DNA of 64,000 nucleotides. Origin: Cupriavidus gilardii. Its GTDB lineage: Bacteria; Pseudomonadota; Gammaproteobacteria; Burkholderiales; Burkholderiaceae. A program made the translations under genes and the position numbers. The stretch's first letter is position 1. Each line of letters opens with the position of its first letter. The notes beneath the pieces were generated by a model. The model worked only from the letters and a program-made list of their open reading frames with translations. It searched no databases and was not told where the DNA came from. Shown here piece by piece: positions 29,444-38,518 of the stretch. Where the stretch lies: assembly GCF_008801915.1 (NCBI RefSeq), contig NZ_VZOV01000003.1:124001-188000 (forward strand), read 5' to 3'.

Positions 29444-30415
29444 TTACCGCAGCTCGTCCTCGATATAGGCGCGGATGACGTCGGCGAAGCTGGTGTCGCC
29501 GCGCAGGCCCAGCTGCTCGGCGCGCGTGGTGTCCCAGCGGCCTGGCCAGCTGCCGACGATCTGCTGCACGCGAGCGTCGGGCTCGCGGCGAATGCGGTTG
29601 GCGGCCTCGTCGCCGGCCACTTCCCGCAGCGCGGCGATCATCTCATCCACGGTCACGGAAACGCCCGGCAGATTGACGATGCGCCGATTGCCCAACCGTT
29701 CGCCCGGCAGCTCGCTGCCGGCAATCAGCGCCTCGATGGCCCGGCGCGGCGACAGCAGCCACAGCCGCGTGTCGCCCGGCACCGGGCAGATCGCCTCCTC
29801 GCCATTGAGCGGTTCGCGGATGATGCCGCTGGCAAACGACGATGCCGCGGCATTGGGCCGGCCCGGACGCACGCTGATGGTCGGCAGCCGCAGCACGACG
29901 CCGTCGACAAAGCCGCGCCGGCTGTAATCGGACAGCATCAATTCGGCAATCGCCTTCTGCGTGCCGTACGACGATTGCGGATTGAGCGCGGTATCGTCGC
30001 GCACCACCTCGGGCAGCGCGCCGCCATAGACGGCCACCGAGCTGGTGAACACCACGCGCGGCCGATGGCCGCGGGCCCGGCACACTTCGAGCAGCGCGCG
30101 CGAGGCATCGAGGTTGATGCGCATGCCCAGATCGAAGTCGGCCTCGGCCTGGCCGCTGACGATGGCAGCCAGATGAAACACCACAGCGGTATCGCGGTCG
30201 ATCGCGCGTTCGAGCAGCGCGGGATCGGCGATATCGCCGACCAGCGCGGTCACGCGCTTGTCGCCCAGATCGTTGCCATGCACGACATCGACCAGCACCA
30301 GTTCCGTGATGGAAGCCGCCTTGCCGTCGGGACCGGTCAGTTCGCCGCGCGACAGCAGCTGTTTGGCCAGACGCTGGCCGAGAAATCCGGCGCCGCCGGT
30401 GATCAGTACTTTCAT
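29444..30415 (-). CDS. denD: D-erythronate dehydrogenase
   Basis: A 323-residue extended SDR. The NAD loop MKVLITGGAGFLGQRLA is at the N-terminus. The catalytic set is FTSSVAVYGG and the Tyr-x-x-x-Lys of SSYGTQKAIAEL. It matches the DenD type that oxidises D-erythronate to 2-oxo-tetronate. The assignment rests on the cluster: otnI, otnC, otnK and ltnD are all upstream in the same direction. It is the last gene of the operon. Confidence 0.88.
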   Translation of the reverse strand: MKVLITGGAGFLGQRLAKQLLSRGELTGPDGKAASITELVLVDVVHGNDLGDKRVTALVGDIADPALLERAIDRDTAVVFHLAAIVSGQAEADFDLGMRINLDASRALLEVCRARGHRPRVVFTSSVAVYGGALPEVVRDDTALNPQSSYGTQKAIAELMLSDYSRRGFVDGVVLRLPTISVRPGRPNAAASSFASGIIREPLNGEEAICPVPGDTRLWLLSPRRAIEALIAGSELPGERLGNRRIVNLPGVSVTVDEMIAALREVAGDEAANRIRREPDARVQQIVGSWPGRWDTTRAEQLGLRGDTSFADVIRAYIEDELR

Positions 30416-30484
30416 GATGCGTTGCCTTGTTGATCGCGAGATCGGCGGGCAGCCGGCGGTGAATGTGCCAGCCGCCGGCAAAGA

Positions 30485-31267
30485 TTACCGCTGCAGCCAG
30501 GGGCGCAGCCAGCCAAGCCCTTCGCTGGTGCCAGCCCTGGGGCGATATTCGCAGCCGACCCAGCCCTGGTAGCCAAGCGCGTCGATCACGTCGAACAGAT
30601 AGGGATAGTTCAGTTCGCCGATATCCGGTTCGTGCCGCTCCGGCACGCCCGCGATCTGGATATGCCCGATACCGGCCATGTCGCGCTTGAGCTTGGTCGC
30701 CACGTCGCCTTCGACGATCTGGCAGTGATAGCAGTCGAACTGCACCTTGAGGTTGGGTGCACCGATCTCGCGGCAGATCGCTTGCGCATCGTCCTGGCGG
30801 TTCAGGAAAAAGCCGGGGATATCGCGCGTGTTGATCGGCTCGATCACTACCGTGATGCCGTCGGCTTGCGCAGTTCGGGCGGCGTACTCCAGGTTGCGCA
30901 GATAGACGGCGCGTTGCTGCTCGCGCGACACGCCCGCCGCCGCGAGGCCCGCCATCACGTGCAGCTTGTCGTTGCCGAGCACGCGCGCGTAGTCGAGCGC
31001 CGTATCGATGCTGCGCCGGAATTCGTCTTCCCGTCCGGGCAGCGACGCGATGCCGCGCTCGCCGGCGGCCCAGTCGCCCGGCGGCGCATTGAACAGCGCC
31101 TGCTGCAGGCCGTTGGTATCGAGCCGCGCCTTCAGCTCGGCCGCCGGAAAATCATAGGGAAACAGATACTCGACGGCGCGGAAGCCATCGTTCGCGGCCG
31201 CGGCAAAACGGTCCAGGAACGCGTGCTCGTTGTACATCATCGAAAGATTGGCGGCAAAGCGTGGCAT
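30485..31267 (-). CDS. otnI: 2-oxo-tetronate isomerase (OtnI, hydroxypyruvate isomerase family)
   Basis: A 260-residue TIM-barrel protein of the Hyi family. Metal and catalytic residues lie in [30 protein letters not shown] and [14 protein letters not shown]. In tetronate operons this enzyme isomerises 2-oxo-tetronate to 3-oxo-tetronate, joining the DenD and LtnD products to OtnK. By sequence alone it could be a hydroxypyruvate isomerase; the neighbours decide. Confidence 0.88.
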   Translation of the reverse strand: MPRFAANLSMMYNEHAFLDRFAAAANDGFRAVEYLFPYDFPAAELKARLDTNGLQQALFNAPPGDWAAGERGIASLPGREDEFRRSIDTALDYARVLGNDKLHVMAGLAAAGVSREQQRAVYLRNLEYAARTAQADGITVVIEPINTRDIPGFFLNRQDDAQAICREIGAPNLKVQFDCYHCQIVEGDVATKLKRDMAGIGHIQIAGVPERHEPDIGELNYPYLFDVIDALGYQGWVGCEYRPRAGTSEGLGWLRPWLQR

Positions 31268-31320
31268 GGCAGCAGGTCGGGATAAGTGGAAGAGGGCGGC
31301 GCAAGCGCGCCGCGTTCATA

Positions 31321-32643
31321 TTAGCGGTTGACCAGCCTGGCCGGCGTCAGCCAGACGGCGACGGCACCGAGCACCAGCATGCCGGCCAGCACGTACATGC
31401 CGGCCGCCGTGCTGTTGGTGGCGTCGCGCAGGAAGCCGATCAGATAGGGGCTGGCGAAGCCGGCCAGGTTGCCGATCGAATTGATGATCGCGATGCCGGC
31501 CGCGGCCGCGCTGCCGGCAAGAAACGCGGTCGGCAGCGACCAGAACAGCGGGGCGCAGGTCAGCACGCCGGCGGCGGCCACCGACAGCGCGACGATGGAC
31601 AGCGTGGTGTTGCCGGTGGCGGAAGCGGCAATGGTGAAGCCGACGGTGCCCATCAGCGCCGGCACGATCAGATGCCAGCGCCGCTCGCGGCGCTTGTCGG
31701 CGCTGTGGCCGAACAGGTTCATCGCGACGATGGCCACCACGAACGGGATCGCGCTCAGCAGCCCGATTTCCAGCGTGCCCTTGATGCCGGTCGATTTGAC
31801 GAAGGTCGGCATCCAGAAGGTCAGCCCGTATTGCCCGGACACGAAGGCAAAGTAGATCAGCGACATCCACCACATGCGCGGGTCGCGGAAGACCGCGCGC
31901 AGCGAATGCGCATGCTGTTGCTGCTCCTGCGGCTGCGCGGCGATCTCGTCGGCCAGCAGCTGCTTTTCGCGTTCGGTCAGCCATTTGGCGCTGCGGATGT
32001 TGTTGTCCAGATAGAGGATCGTCGCGATGCCGATCAGCACCGCGGGGATCGCCTCCAGCACGAACATCCATTGCCAGCCGTGGAAGCCCGCGCCACCGTG
32101 GAAGCTTTCCATGATCCAGCCGGACAGCGGATTGCCGAAGATGCCCGATACCGGAATCGCGGACATGAACACCGCGATGATCTTGGCGCGGCGGTGCGAT
32201 GGAAACCAGTAGGTGAGGTAAAGGATCACGCCGGGATAGAAACCGGCTTCCGCCAGCCCGAGCAGGAAGCGCAGCACATAGAACTGCGTCGGCGTCGTGA
32301 CGAAGGCGAACATCGCGGACAGGATGCCCCAGGTGATCATGATGCGGGCGATCCAGATGCGGGCGCCGATCCGGTGCATCAGCATGTTGCTCGGCAATTC
32401 GAACAGGAAGTAGCCGAGGAAGAAGATGCCGGCGCCCAGGCCGAACACCGTCTCGCTGAAGGCCAGGTCCTGCGACATCTGCAGCTTGGCGAAGCCGACG
32501 TTGACGCGGTCCAGATAGGCCACCACGTAGCACAGCATCAGGAACGGCACGATGCGCCAGAACACCTTGCGGTAGGTCAGGTCGAGTTCGGCTTTGCCGG
32601 GTGCGTCGACGTAGGCGGGCGCTGCCGCGTCGTAGGCTGTCAT
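31321..32643 (-). CDS. MFS transporter, anion:cation symporter type (probable tetronate uptake)
   Basis: A 440-residue carrier with about 12 membrane spans. The ACS-subfamily start is clear: PFLMLCYVVAYLDRVNVGFA. Loop LPSNMLMHRIGARIWIA and the AEAGFYPGVILYLTYWFP stretch are typical of the group that carries sugar acids and tartrate-like ions. Placed inside the otn operon, it most likely imports D-erythronate and/or L-threonate. AGGAG lies before the ATG at 32643. Confidence 0.88.
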   Translation of the reverse strand: MTAYDAAAPAYVDAPGKAELDLTYRKVFWRIVPFLMLCYVVAYLDRVNVGFAKLQMSQDLAFSETVFGLGAGIFFLGYFLFELPSNMLMHRIGARIWIARIMITWGILSAMFAFVTTPTQFYVLRFLLGLAEAGFYPGVILYLTYWFPSHRRAKIIAVFMSAIPVSGIFGNPLSGWIMESFHGGAGFHGWQWMFVLEAIPAVLIGIATILYLDNNIRSAKWLTEREKQLLADEIAAQPQEQQQHAHSLRAVFRDPRMWWMSLIYFAFVSGQYGLTFWMPTFVKSTGIKGTLEIGLLSAIPFVVAIVAMNLFGHSADKRRERRWHLIVPALMGTVGFTIAASATGNTTLSIVALSVAAAGVLTCAPLFWSLPTAFLAGSAAAAGIAIINSIGNLAGFASPYLIGFLRDATNSTAAGMYVLAGMLVLGAVAVWLTPARLVNR

Positions 32644-32734
32644 CGGTTGTCTCCTATGGATTGTGTCGGGCCGGCTGTCGCGCCGGCGCCGGTGTGCGTG
32701 ATGAAAGCCCGTGCACACCGCGGGCTGGCGCGCG

Positions 32735-33373
32735 CTACCAGCGTGCGCCGAAGGTCTGGCGTAGTTCTTCGAGCGCCGCGGCGTCGAGCGGCGCCGGCTT
32801 GGGATCGGTCATCAACCACAGGCGCGCGGTCTCCTCGAGCTCTTCGAGCGCCCAGGACGCCTGCGATACCGACGGACCCCACATCACGGGGCCGAGCCGG
32901 TCCAGCAGTACGCCGCGCACGCGCGAAGCCAGCGCGGCGACCTGCGCCGCCACCTCGGGGTCGCCGGGGCGCCGATAGCGCAGCAGCGGAATATGGCCGA
33001 CCTTCATCACGTAGTAGGGCGTGATCGGCGGCAGCACGTCGTCTTCGCGCCAGACGCCCGCGAGCGTCAGCGCGACCAGATGGGTCGAATGCGTATGCAC
33101 CACGCCGTGCGCGTTCGGGTCGTTGGCATAGATGCCCCGATGCAGCGCCAGCGTCTTCGATGGCTTGTCGCCGGACAGATGCTGGCCGCTGGCATCGACC
33201 TTGGCGATGCGTGCCGGGTCCAGCCGGCCCAGGCAGGCATCGGTCGGCGTGATCAGCCAGCCGTCGTCGAGCCGGGCGCTGATATTGCCGGCGCTGCCGA
33301 CCGCATGCCCGCGCGCATACAGGCTCGCGCCGATCGTGCAGATCTCCTCGCGCAGTCGCGCTTCCTCGCTCAT
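32735..33373 (-). CDS. otnC: 3-oxo-tetronate 4-phosphate decarboxylase (class II aldolase family)
   Basis: A 212-residue class II aldolase/adducin-type enzyme. Motif AVGSAGNISARLDDGWLITP is near residue 24; the zinc ligands are in VVHTHSTHLVALT and the later GPVMWGPS region. OtnC decarboxylates 3-oxo-tetronate 4-phosphate to dihydroxyacetone phosphate. Its start overlaps the otnK stop by 4 bases, coupling kinase and decarboxylase. Confidence 0.9.
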   Translation of the reverse strand: MSEEARLREEICTIGASLYARGHAVGSAGNISARLDDGWLITPTDACLGRLDPARIAKVDASGQHLSGDKPSKTLALHRGIYANDPNAHGVVHTHSTHLVALTLAGVWREDDVLPPITPYYVMKVGHIPLLRYRRPGDPEVAAQVAALASRVRGVLLDRLGPVMWGPSVSQASWALEELEETARLWLMTDPKPAPLDAAALEELRQTFGARW

Positions 33374-34710
33374 TGGGCGCCTCCTTCCAGTTGGCGCAGC
33401 GCCTTGGCGAAGAAGTCGACCGCGCCGAAATTGCCCGACTTCATCGCCAGCCCCAAGGGCTCGGCGTCGATGGTGGCGGTGGCCGGCACGCCGGGATCGA
33501 TCTGCGCGCCGATCTGCAGCGATTTCACGTCGAGCGCCTGCACCACGGCGCCCGACGTCTCGCCGCCGCCGACCACGAACTTGCGCACGCCCATCTCGCG
33601 CAGACCGCGCGCGATGGCGGCCAGCGTGGCCTCCACCAGTTGGCCGGCCTCCGTTACGCCCAGCGCCTGCTGCACGCTGCGCACTTCGTCGGGCGTGGCG
33701 GTGGCATAGATCAGTACCGGCTCGGGCAGATGCGATCGGGCAAACGCCAGCGCCTGTTCGACCACCGCTTCGCCGCGTGCCACCGCGAGCGGGTCGATGC
33801 GGAAACTTGGGCGGGCGTCTGCTGCAAAGTTCGTATTGGAATTGACGTTCGCCTTCTCTCCACGCCACGCCGCCACCTGCGCATTGGTGGCCTGCGATGC
33901 GCTGCCTGCCAGCACGGCGGCGTAGCCCTCGATGCGCGGCAGTTGCGCGGCATCGGTGCGCTCGGCCAACAGGCCCGCACGGCGGAAGTTGGCGGGCAGG
34001 CCGAGCGCGATGCCCGAGCCGCCGGTCACCAGCGGCAGATCGGCGCACGCTTCGCCGAGCACGTGCAGATCTCGGTCGGACAGCGCATCGGCAATCGCCA
34101 GCCGTACCCCATCGGCGCGCAGCTGGGCGATCGCCTCGCGCACCGCGGCCGCGCCGGCGGCGATCGTGTCATAGCGGAGCAGGCCGACCTTGCCGCGGGT
34201 CTGCCGTTGCAGCACGCGCACCAGATTGGCATCGCGCATCGGCGTCAGCGGGTGGTTCTGCATGCCCGACTCGTTGAGCAGCGCGTCGCCGACGAACAGA
34301 TGGCCGCGAAAGACGGTGCGGCCGTTCTCCGGAAAGGCCGGACAAGCGATCGAGAAGCCGGGCTGTTGGCCCAGCGCATCGAGCAGGGCCTCCGCCACCG
34401 GGCCGATATTGCCGGCGTCGGTCGAGTCGAAGGTCGAGCAGTACTTGAAGAAGAACTGGCGGCAGCCCTGTTCCTGCAGCCAGGCGAGCGCGGCCAGCGA
34501 TTGCGCAATGGCTTCGGTTGCCGGGATGGTGCGCGATTTGAGCGCCACCACGACGGCGTCCGCTTGCAGCGGCGCCGCGGACGGCGGCACGCCGATGGTC
34601 TGCACGGTTCGCATGCCGCTCTTGACCAGCATATTGGCCAGATCGGTGGCGCCGGTGAAATCGTCGGCGATACAACCAAGAAGCGGGCGGGGCAAGTTGG
34701 ACTGGGACAT
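33370..34710 (-). CDS. otnK: 3-oxo-tetronate kinase (DUF1537 four-carbon acid sugar kinase)
   Basis: A 446-residue kinase of the former DUF1537 family. The N-terminal sugar-acid domain starts LLGCIADDFTGATDLAN. The C-terminal nucleotide domain carries VVGGGETSGAVVQAL and the final LAMKSGNFGAVDFFAKAL. OtnK phosphorylates 3-oxo-tetronate at position 4. I start at ATG 34710 (MSQSNLPRP); the upstream in-frame start adds ten residues outside the family domain. Confidence 0.92.
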   Translation of the reverse strand: MSQSNLPRPLLGCIADDFTGATDLANMLVKSGMRTVQTIGVPPSAAPLQADAVVVALKSRTIPATEAIAQSLAALAWLQEQGCRQFFFKYCSTFDSTDAGNIGPVAEALLDALGQQPGFSIACPAFPENGRTVFRGHLFVGDALLNESGMQNHPLTPMRDANLVRVLQRQTRGKVGLLRYDTIAAGAAAVREAIAQLRADGVRLAIADALSDRDLHVLGEACADLPLVTGGSGIALGLPANFRRAGLLAERTDAAQLPRIEGYAAVLAGSASQATNAQVAAWRGEKANVNSNTNFAADARPSFRIDPLAVARGEAVVEQALAFARSHLPEPVLIYATATPDEVRSVQQALGVTEAGQLVEATLAAIARGLREMGVRKFVVGGGETSGAVVQALDVKSLQIGAQIDPGVPATATIDAEPLGLAMKSGNFGAVDFFAKALRQLEGGAQ

Positions 34711-34765
34711 GGACGAACGAGGAAGAACGGACAGCGGCAACGAAGGGCGCTCAGCGTGTTCGGAG

Positions 34766-35656
34766 TCAGCGTGCGGGCGGCAGCGTGATGCCGGGGAAGG
34801 TCTTGATCACCGCGGAATCGTCCTCGCCGCCATGGCCGGCGCTGGACGCGCTCATGAACATCTGGTGAGCGGTGGCCGACAACGGCAGCGGGAATTTGCT
34901 GCGGCGGGCGGTATCGAGCACCAGGCCCAGATCCTTGACGAAGATGTCGACGGCGGACAGCGGCGTGTAGTCGCCCTTGAGGATATGGGGCACCCGATTC
35001 TCGAACATCCAGGAGTTGCCGGCGCTATGGGTGATCACGTCGTACAGCGCGTCCGGATCGACGCCCTCGCGCAGACCCAGCGCCATCGCTTCGGCGGCCG
35101 CCGCGATATGCACGCCCGCCAGCAATTGATTGATGATCTTGACCTTGGAGCCGGCACCGTACTGCTCGCCGAGGCGGTAGACCTTGCCAGCGATGGCCTC
35201 GAGCACATCCTCGCAGGCGGCATAGGCGGCCGCCGGCCCCGACGTCATCATCGTCATCTCGCCCGATGCCGCGCGCGCGGCGCCGCCAGAGACCGGCGCG
35301 TCGAGCATCAGCAGGCCGGCCGCTTCGATTCGCGCGCCCAGTTTCGCAGCGAAGTCCGGCGCCACGGTGGCGCTGGCAATCACCACGCCGCCGGGCTTCA
35401 TGCGGGCCACCGCGCCTTGCTCGCCAAACAGCACCGCTTCGGTCTGCTCGGCATTGACCACCAGGGTCACCACCACGTCGCACTGCGCGCCCAGTTCGGC
35501 CGGCGTGGCGCAGGCGATGCCGCCTTCGTTGGCGAAGGCGCGCAGCACCTCGTCGCGCACGTCGCAGGCGTGGACGCGAAAGCCCGCGCGCAACAGCGAG
35601 CGCGCAACGCCCAGGCCCATGGCACCGAGGCCGATGACTCCAATATGTCGTGACAT
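34766..35656 (-). CDS. ltnD: L-threonate dehydrogenase
   Basis: A 296-residue beta-hydroxyacid dehydrogenase. NAD loop IGVIGLGAMGLGVARSL at the start, substrate motif LDAPVSGGAARAASG and the catalytic Lys in GSKVKIINQLL. In tetronate operons this family member oxidises L-threonate to 2-oxo-tetronate. It is the first enzyme gene after the GntR regulator and is followed by otnK after 55 bases. Confidence 0.9.
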   Translation of the reverse strand: MSRHIGVIGLGAMGLGVARSLLRAGFRVHACDVRDEVLRAFANEGGIACATPAELGAQCDVVVTLVVNAEQTEAVLFGEQGAVARMKPGGVVIASATVAPDFAAKLGARIEAAGLLMLDAPVSGGAARAASGEMTMMTSGPAAAYAACEDVLEAIAGKVYRLGEQYGAGSKVKIINQLLAGVHIAAAAEAMALGLREGVDPDALYDVITHSAGNSWMFENRVPHILKGDYTPLSAVDIFVKDLGLVLDTARRSKFPLPLSATAHQMFMSASSAGHGGEDDSAVIKTFPGITLPPAR

Positions 35657-35695
35657 GATCTGTCTCTGGTTGGGGCGGGCCGCCGCGTCGGCGGC

Positions 35696-36400
35696 TCAGC
35701 AGATGCCGGCTTGCGACAGCCGGCGCTCGGCGTTGTACAGGTGGGTCAGGGCGGCGTTGCGCGCCGCCATCGGGTCGCGCGCACGGATCGCGTCGACGAT
35801 CGCCGCGTGTTCCTCGCGCACCTGGCGCGAAAAATCGTCGCGCGTCGCCTCGTTGCGGCGGGTCACCGCGACCCCGGCCTCGAGATACTGGTTCAGGAAA
35901 TTCAGCGTCTTGATGAAATAGGGATTGCCGGTCACCGCGGCGATCTTGCGGTGAAAGGCGACATCCTCGGCCACGCCATCGCGTCCGGCGGCCGCCGCCT
36001 CGTCGATATTCGCCAGCGCCACGTCGATCTCGGCGATATCCCGATCCGTGCAGCGCCGCGCGGCCTCCGCGGCCACCTCCGCCTCGATGGCGCGGCGCAC
36101 CGCCAGCAGATGCGGCATCGAGCTGGGCTCGATCGCCTCGGCGTAATCGATCCGCAGCGGCCGGATCGCGCCATGCTCCTTGACGAACACGCCGCTGCCC
36201 TGGCGCGGCTCCACCACGCCTTCATTCTTCAGCCGCGAAATCGCCTCGCGAATCACCGTACGGCTGACGCCGAACTGCTGCGCCAGCACGGCCTCGGTGG
36301 GCAGCTTGCCGGTCGCGGAAAAACTGCCGATCTCGATCTGCTTGAGCAGTTGCTGAGCGACGGTGTCGCTCATCGCGGGGGCGGAGACCTTGTCGAACAT
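35696..36400 (-). CDS. GntR/FadR-family regulator of the tetronate operon
   Basis: A 234-residue FadR-type regulator. The winged helix LPTEAVLAQQFGVSRTVIREAISRLK is followed by an FCD domain whose metal-binding His are in FHRKIAAVTGNPY and EEHAAIVDAIRARD. It is the first gene of the operon with ltnD 39 bases downstream. A 5+6+5 inverted repeat lies about 20 bases before its ATG, so it probably represses itself and the catabolic genes until a tetronate-derived effector appears. Confidence 0.88.
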   Translation of the reverse strand: MFDKVSAPAMSDTVAQQLLKQIEIGSFSATGKLPTEAVLAQQFGVSRTVIREAISRLKNEGVVEPRQGSGVFVKEHGAIRPLRIDYAEAIEPSSMPHLLAVRRAIEAEVAAEAARRCTDRDIAEIDVALANIDEAAAAGRDGVAEDVAFHRKIAAVTGNPYFIKTLNFLNQYLEAGVAVTRRNEATRDDFSRQVREEHAAIVDAIRARDPMAARNAALTHLYNAERRLSQAGIC

Positions 36401-36420
36401 GGCTTGGGCCGGAATGACGT

Positions 36421-36436
36421 CTTATCAGGTAATAAG
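36421..36436. promoter_or_regulatory. Candidate operator of the tetronate regulator
   Basis: CTTAT-N6-ATAAG is a symmetrical site just upstream of the GntR regulator gene. A TATTAT -10-like box lies next to it on the minus strand (around 36440). The core size fits FadR/VanR-type dimers. Confidence 0.5.
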
Positions 36437-36708
36437 GTCATAATACAAATTTGGACCAAGTGCGTTCCATTGGTGTCAACCCTTGGGGGCGGACATGTGC
36501 CTATCTTGGCGAGATGGTGCGGCCAGGCTTGGGAGGTATCACATCATCTGCTGTGATACTTATCAGCTATCGTGATGCATCTTCATACGTTGGAGGAAGC
36601 AGCCCGCCATCGCGCGAAAGGCGCGGAGGACCTTTCCGATACAGGGCGGCCCCTCAATGGAGCGCCCCAACAAATAGAAGCAAGGGGATATGCGTGATGG
36701 CGGGGGCG

Positions 36709-36724
36709 GGGGCCGGACTCGAAC
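36709..36724 (-). repeat. Candidate distal att site (copy of tRNA-Leu 3' end)
   Basis: The plus-strand block GGGGCCGGACTCGAAC matches bases 40158-40173 of tRNA-Leu at 15 of 16 positions and has the same orientation. A TGG 9 bases outside it recalls the CCA end. The rest does not fold as a tRNA. It would be the far junction of an element integrated at tRNA-Leu. From here to 37282 I find no convincing gene; only a possible short transcript and a hairpin. Confidence 0.45.
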
Positions 36725-37139
36725 ACTAGTCGCTAGGTCCTCCACAGTCTTAGCCCATGGTTGTTTGTCTCGAAAAAATGCCCCCAGACGTATTGGGCTC
36801 CGTGTTGCCGTGCAGCTATCGATCTGACGTTAAAACCGTCAGATGAGCCGCACTGCACCCATCGTTTGCAGCACTGGGTGACGTATAAAGCATATTTTGT
36901 ATCAACAGACAGCGTCAAAGTAACTGCGGGCCTTCTCTCTCGCTTGTTGGTATCACTCTGTGTGACTTTTCAGGCGAAGAAGCCCTCAGCATCTGTAGGG
37001 AAATCGCCGTTGCGTCTTGCATCGAGATCAAGGCGCCTTTACATTGAACGGGAGCACGACGATTCAGTGCTCTAAGTTGACGAACGAAGCGCTGGTTCGT
37101 ATGATGTTGCGGTTTAGCTGAAACTTCTCCGCAAAAAAC

Positions 37140-37280
37140 TATACTAAGACGCATGTCAGAGTGAGGAATTGTATGAACATGATCGATGTACGGCCCATGC
37201 CCTAACCACTGTTCAACCGGCGCAGTTCTCACTGTGCGTCCACCACAAAGCCCGCTAACTGCGGGCTTTGTGTTTTCCGA
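37140..37280 (+). ncRNA. Candidate short transcript (small RNA) in the island
   Basis: A -10 TATACT (37140-37145) with a weak CTGAAA -35 16 bases upstream is followed about 95 bases later by a strong hairpin ending in GTTTTCC. Between them is only a 10-codon frame (MNMIDVRPMP) with GAGG upstream. This is promoter-plus-terminator evidence only. Confidence 0.25.
37246..37272. terminator. Hairpin terminator after the TPR membrane protein gene
   Basis: A perfect 11-bp stem, ACAAAGCCCGC (37246-37256) and GCGGGCTTTGT (37262-37272), with a 5-base loop. It lies 10 bases past the stop of the minus-strand gene. T-rich flank is on the plus-strand side, so it may serve both directions. Confidence 0.7.
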
Positions 37281-37282
37281 TC

Positions 37283-38518
37283 CTACTTGGCGATGAGCTT
37301 CTCAAAGTGTGGGTCGGCTTCGAGCGACCTCAAGTCTGGATCCGACTTCGCCTGTCGCGCGAATTTTCTGTTCATGGAGATCGCGGTCTCCAAACTCTTC
37401 AGTGCTGCTGCGTAGTGTTCTTCTCGCGCATCACCTGAAGAACGCTCGCCCACTAGGCAGTGGTAGCACGCCATGTTGTAATGTGCTGAATAGTCCGCAT
37501 CGTTGGCCCTCACCGCCTTCTGCACAGCTTCGAGCGCGCGCTCTGGATCGCCAAGTCTCTTGTAGACCATAGCGAGGTGGCCGTAAGCCTTAGAGATCAC
37601 CTTTTGGTCCATGTCATCCTCGCGTTCCATCTCCGTGACCTTTAGCAAGTACTTCTTGCTCTCTTGGAGATAGAACTTATGGTTGGCATCAAACTGCGTC
37701 CGCTCAACCGGCCCTAACTTCTCTGGGCTCATGACTTCCTTGTAGACCTCAGCGATTTCTCGGAGCACGATCCCGTGCGCGACGTTGACTTCGGCATTGT
37801 TGTCGCGTGCATACCTAGTCTTAACAAAGTTGTGTAATGCCTGGACTGTTTCTTGGGCTTCTCGCTTTGCCTCATCGGCTTCCCGCTTTGCCTCCTCTGC
37901 CTGCTGCACCGCGTTTTGCGCTTTCTCCAATGTCTCCTGGGCCTTGGCGCGCGCAGCAAAAAAGGATTCGATGCCTTTGAAGCCGAAGAATGCCAGCAGA
38001 GCTCCGAGGGCTGCTAGCAAGGAGAACTGTCGATCATAGCTCTCCTTCATCATGTCGACGCGCTCTTTGGTTACATCGATAGCCATCTTAGCGACGTCTG
38101 TGACTTTGACCTCAGAAGACGAGTTGGTTGATTGCGCGACGGGCACCGCCGGGCTCGCAGTTTGCGATGTTCCCGTGTTCAGTTGACGTGGCATTGGTTG
38201 GGCCGCGGATGCAGCTGCGCCGGCGGGCATCGATGGCATCCCTTGTGCCGCAGCTTGGCTAATGGTCATCTTGTCCTCAGCCCTCCGTGCGCCCAAGGGC
38301 CACAGATTAGCGACGGCAATGAAACAGATGCTGCCGACTATTGCATACAGGGGAAGCCAGTGGGAGAAGAAGCGCACCCAGAATGTGTCACCGTTTGATG
38401 TTCTCTGCCCTGCTTGGCCCCCCACTGGAGCAGTGTTCGAACGCGGGCTGTCTGCTGCGGCGCTCTTGCCCGCATGCTCCGCCTTTTTAAGCGTGTCGGT
38501 CTTATTCTGATTGCTCAT
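37283..38518 (-). CDS. Membrane-anchored coiled-coil / TPR protein of unknown function
   Basis: A 411-residue protein I do not recognise as a named family. In order: a polar Ser/Ala-rich cytoplasmic head, membrane span about 54-73, an Ala/Pro/Gln-rich linker of about 90 residues (probably periplasmic), a second span about 164-182, an Ala/Glu/Lys coiled coil about 185-228 (AEEAKREADEAKREAQETV), then a helical domain with TPR-like repeats (AYGHLAMVYKRLGDPERALE at about 310-330 and the following NMACYHCLVGE unit). Both ends face the same side. Codon use and base composition are less GC-rich than in neighbours, pointing to transfer. It is the largest gene of the decayed island. It could be a scaffold or a defence/stress component; nothing in the sequence settles this. 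Confidence 0.75.
   Translation of the reverse strand: MSNQNKTDTLKKAEHAGKSAAADSPRSNTAPVGGQAGQRTSNGDTFWVRFFSHWLPLYAIVGSICFIAVANLWPLGARRAEDKMTISQAAAQGMPSMPAGAAASAAQPMPRQLNTGTSQTASPAVPVAQSTNSSSEVKVTDVAKMAIDVTKERVDMMKESYDRQFSLLAALGALLAFFGFKGIESFFAARAKAQETLEKAQNAVQQAEEAKREADEAKREAQETVQALHNFVKTRYARDNNAEVNVAHGIVLREIAEVYKEVMSPEKLGPVERTQFDANHKFYLQESKKYLLKVTEMEREDDMDQKVISKAYGHLAMVYKRLGDPERALEAVQKAVRANDADYSAHYNMACYHCLVGERSSGDAREEHYAAALKSLETAISMNRKFARQAKSDPDLRSLEADPHFEKLIAK

Noticed and set aside
36563..36745. Frame starting MEDLATSVRVRPPPPPSR
   Set aside because: The VRVRPPPP pattern comes from a tRNA T-arm-like segment. The segment itself does not fold into a whole tRNA (T stem does not pair, no anticodon arm), so no tRNA was called.
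36761..37232. Two opposite frames of about 105 codons in the island
   Set aside because: Neither has a ribosome site, coherent hydrophobicity or a recognisable motif, and they overlap each other.
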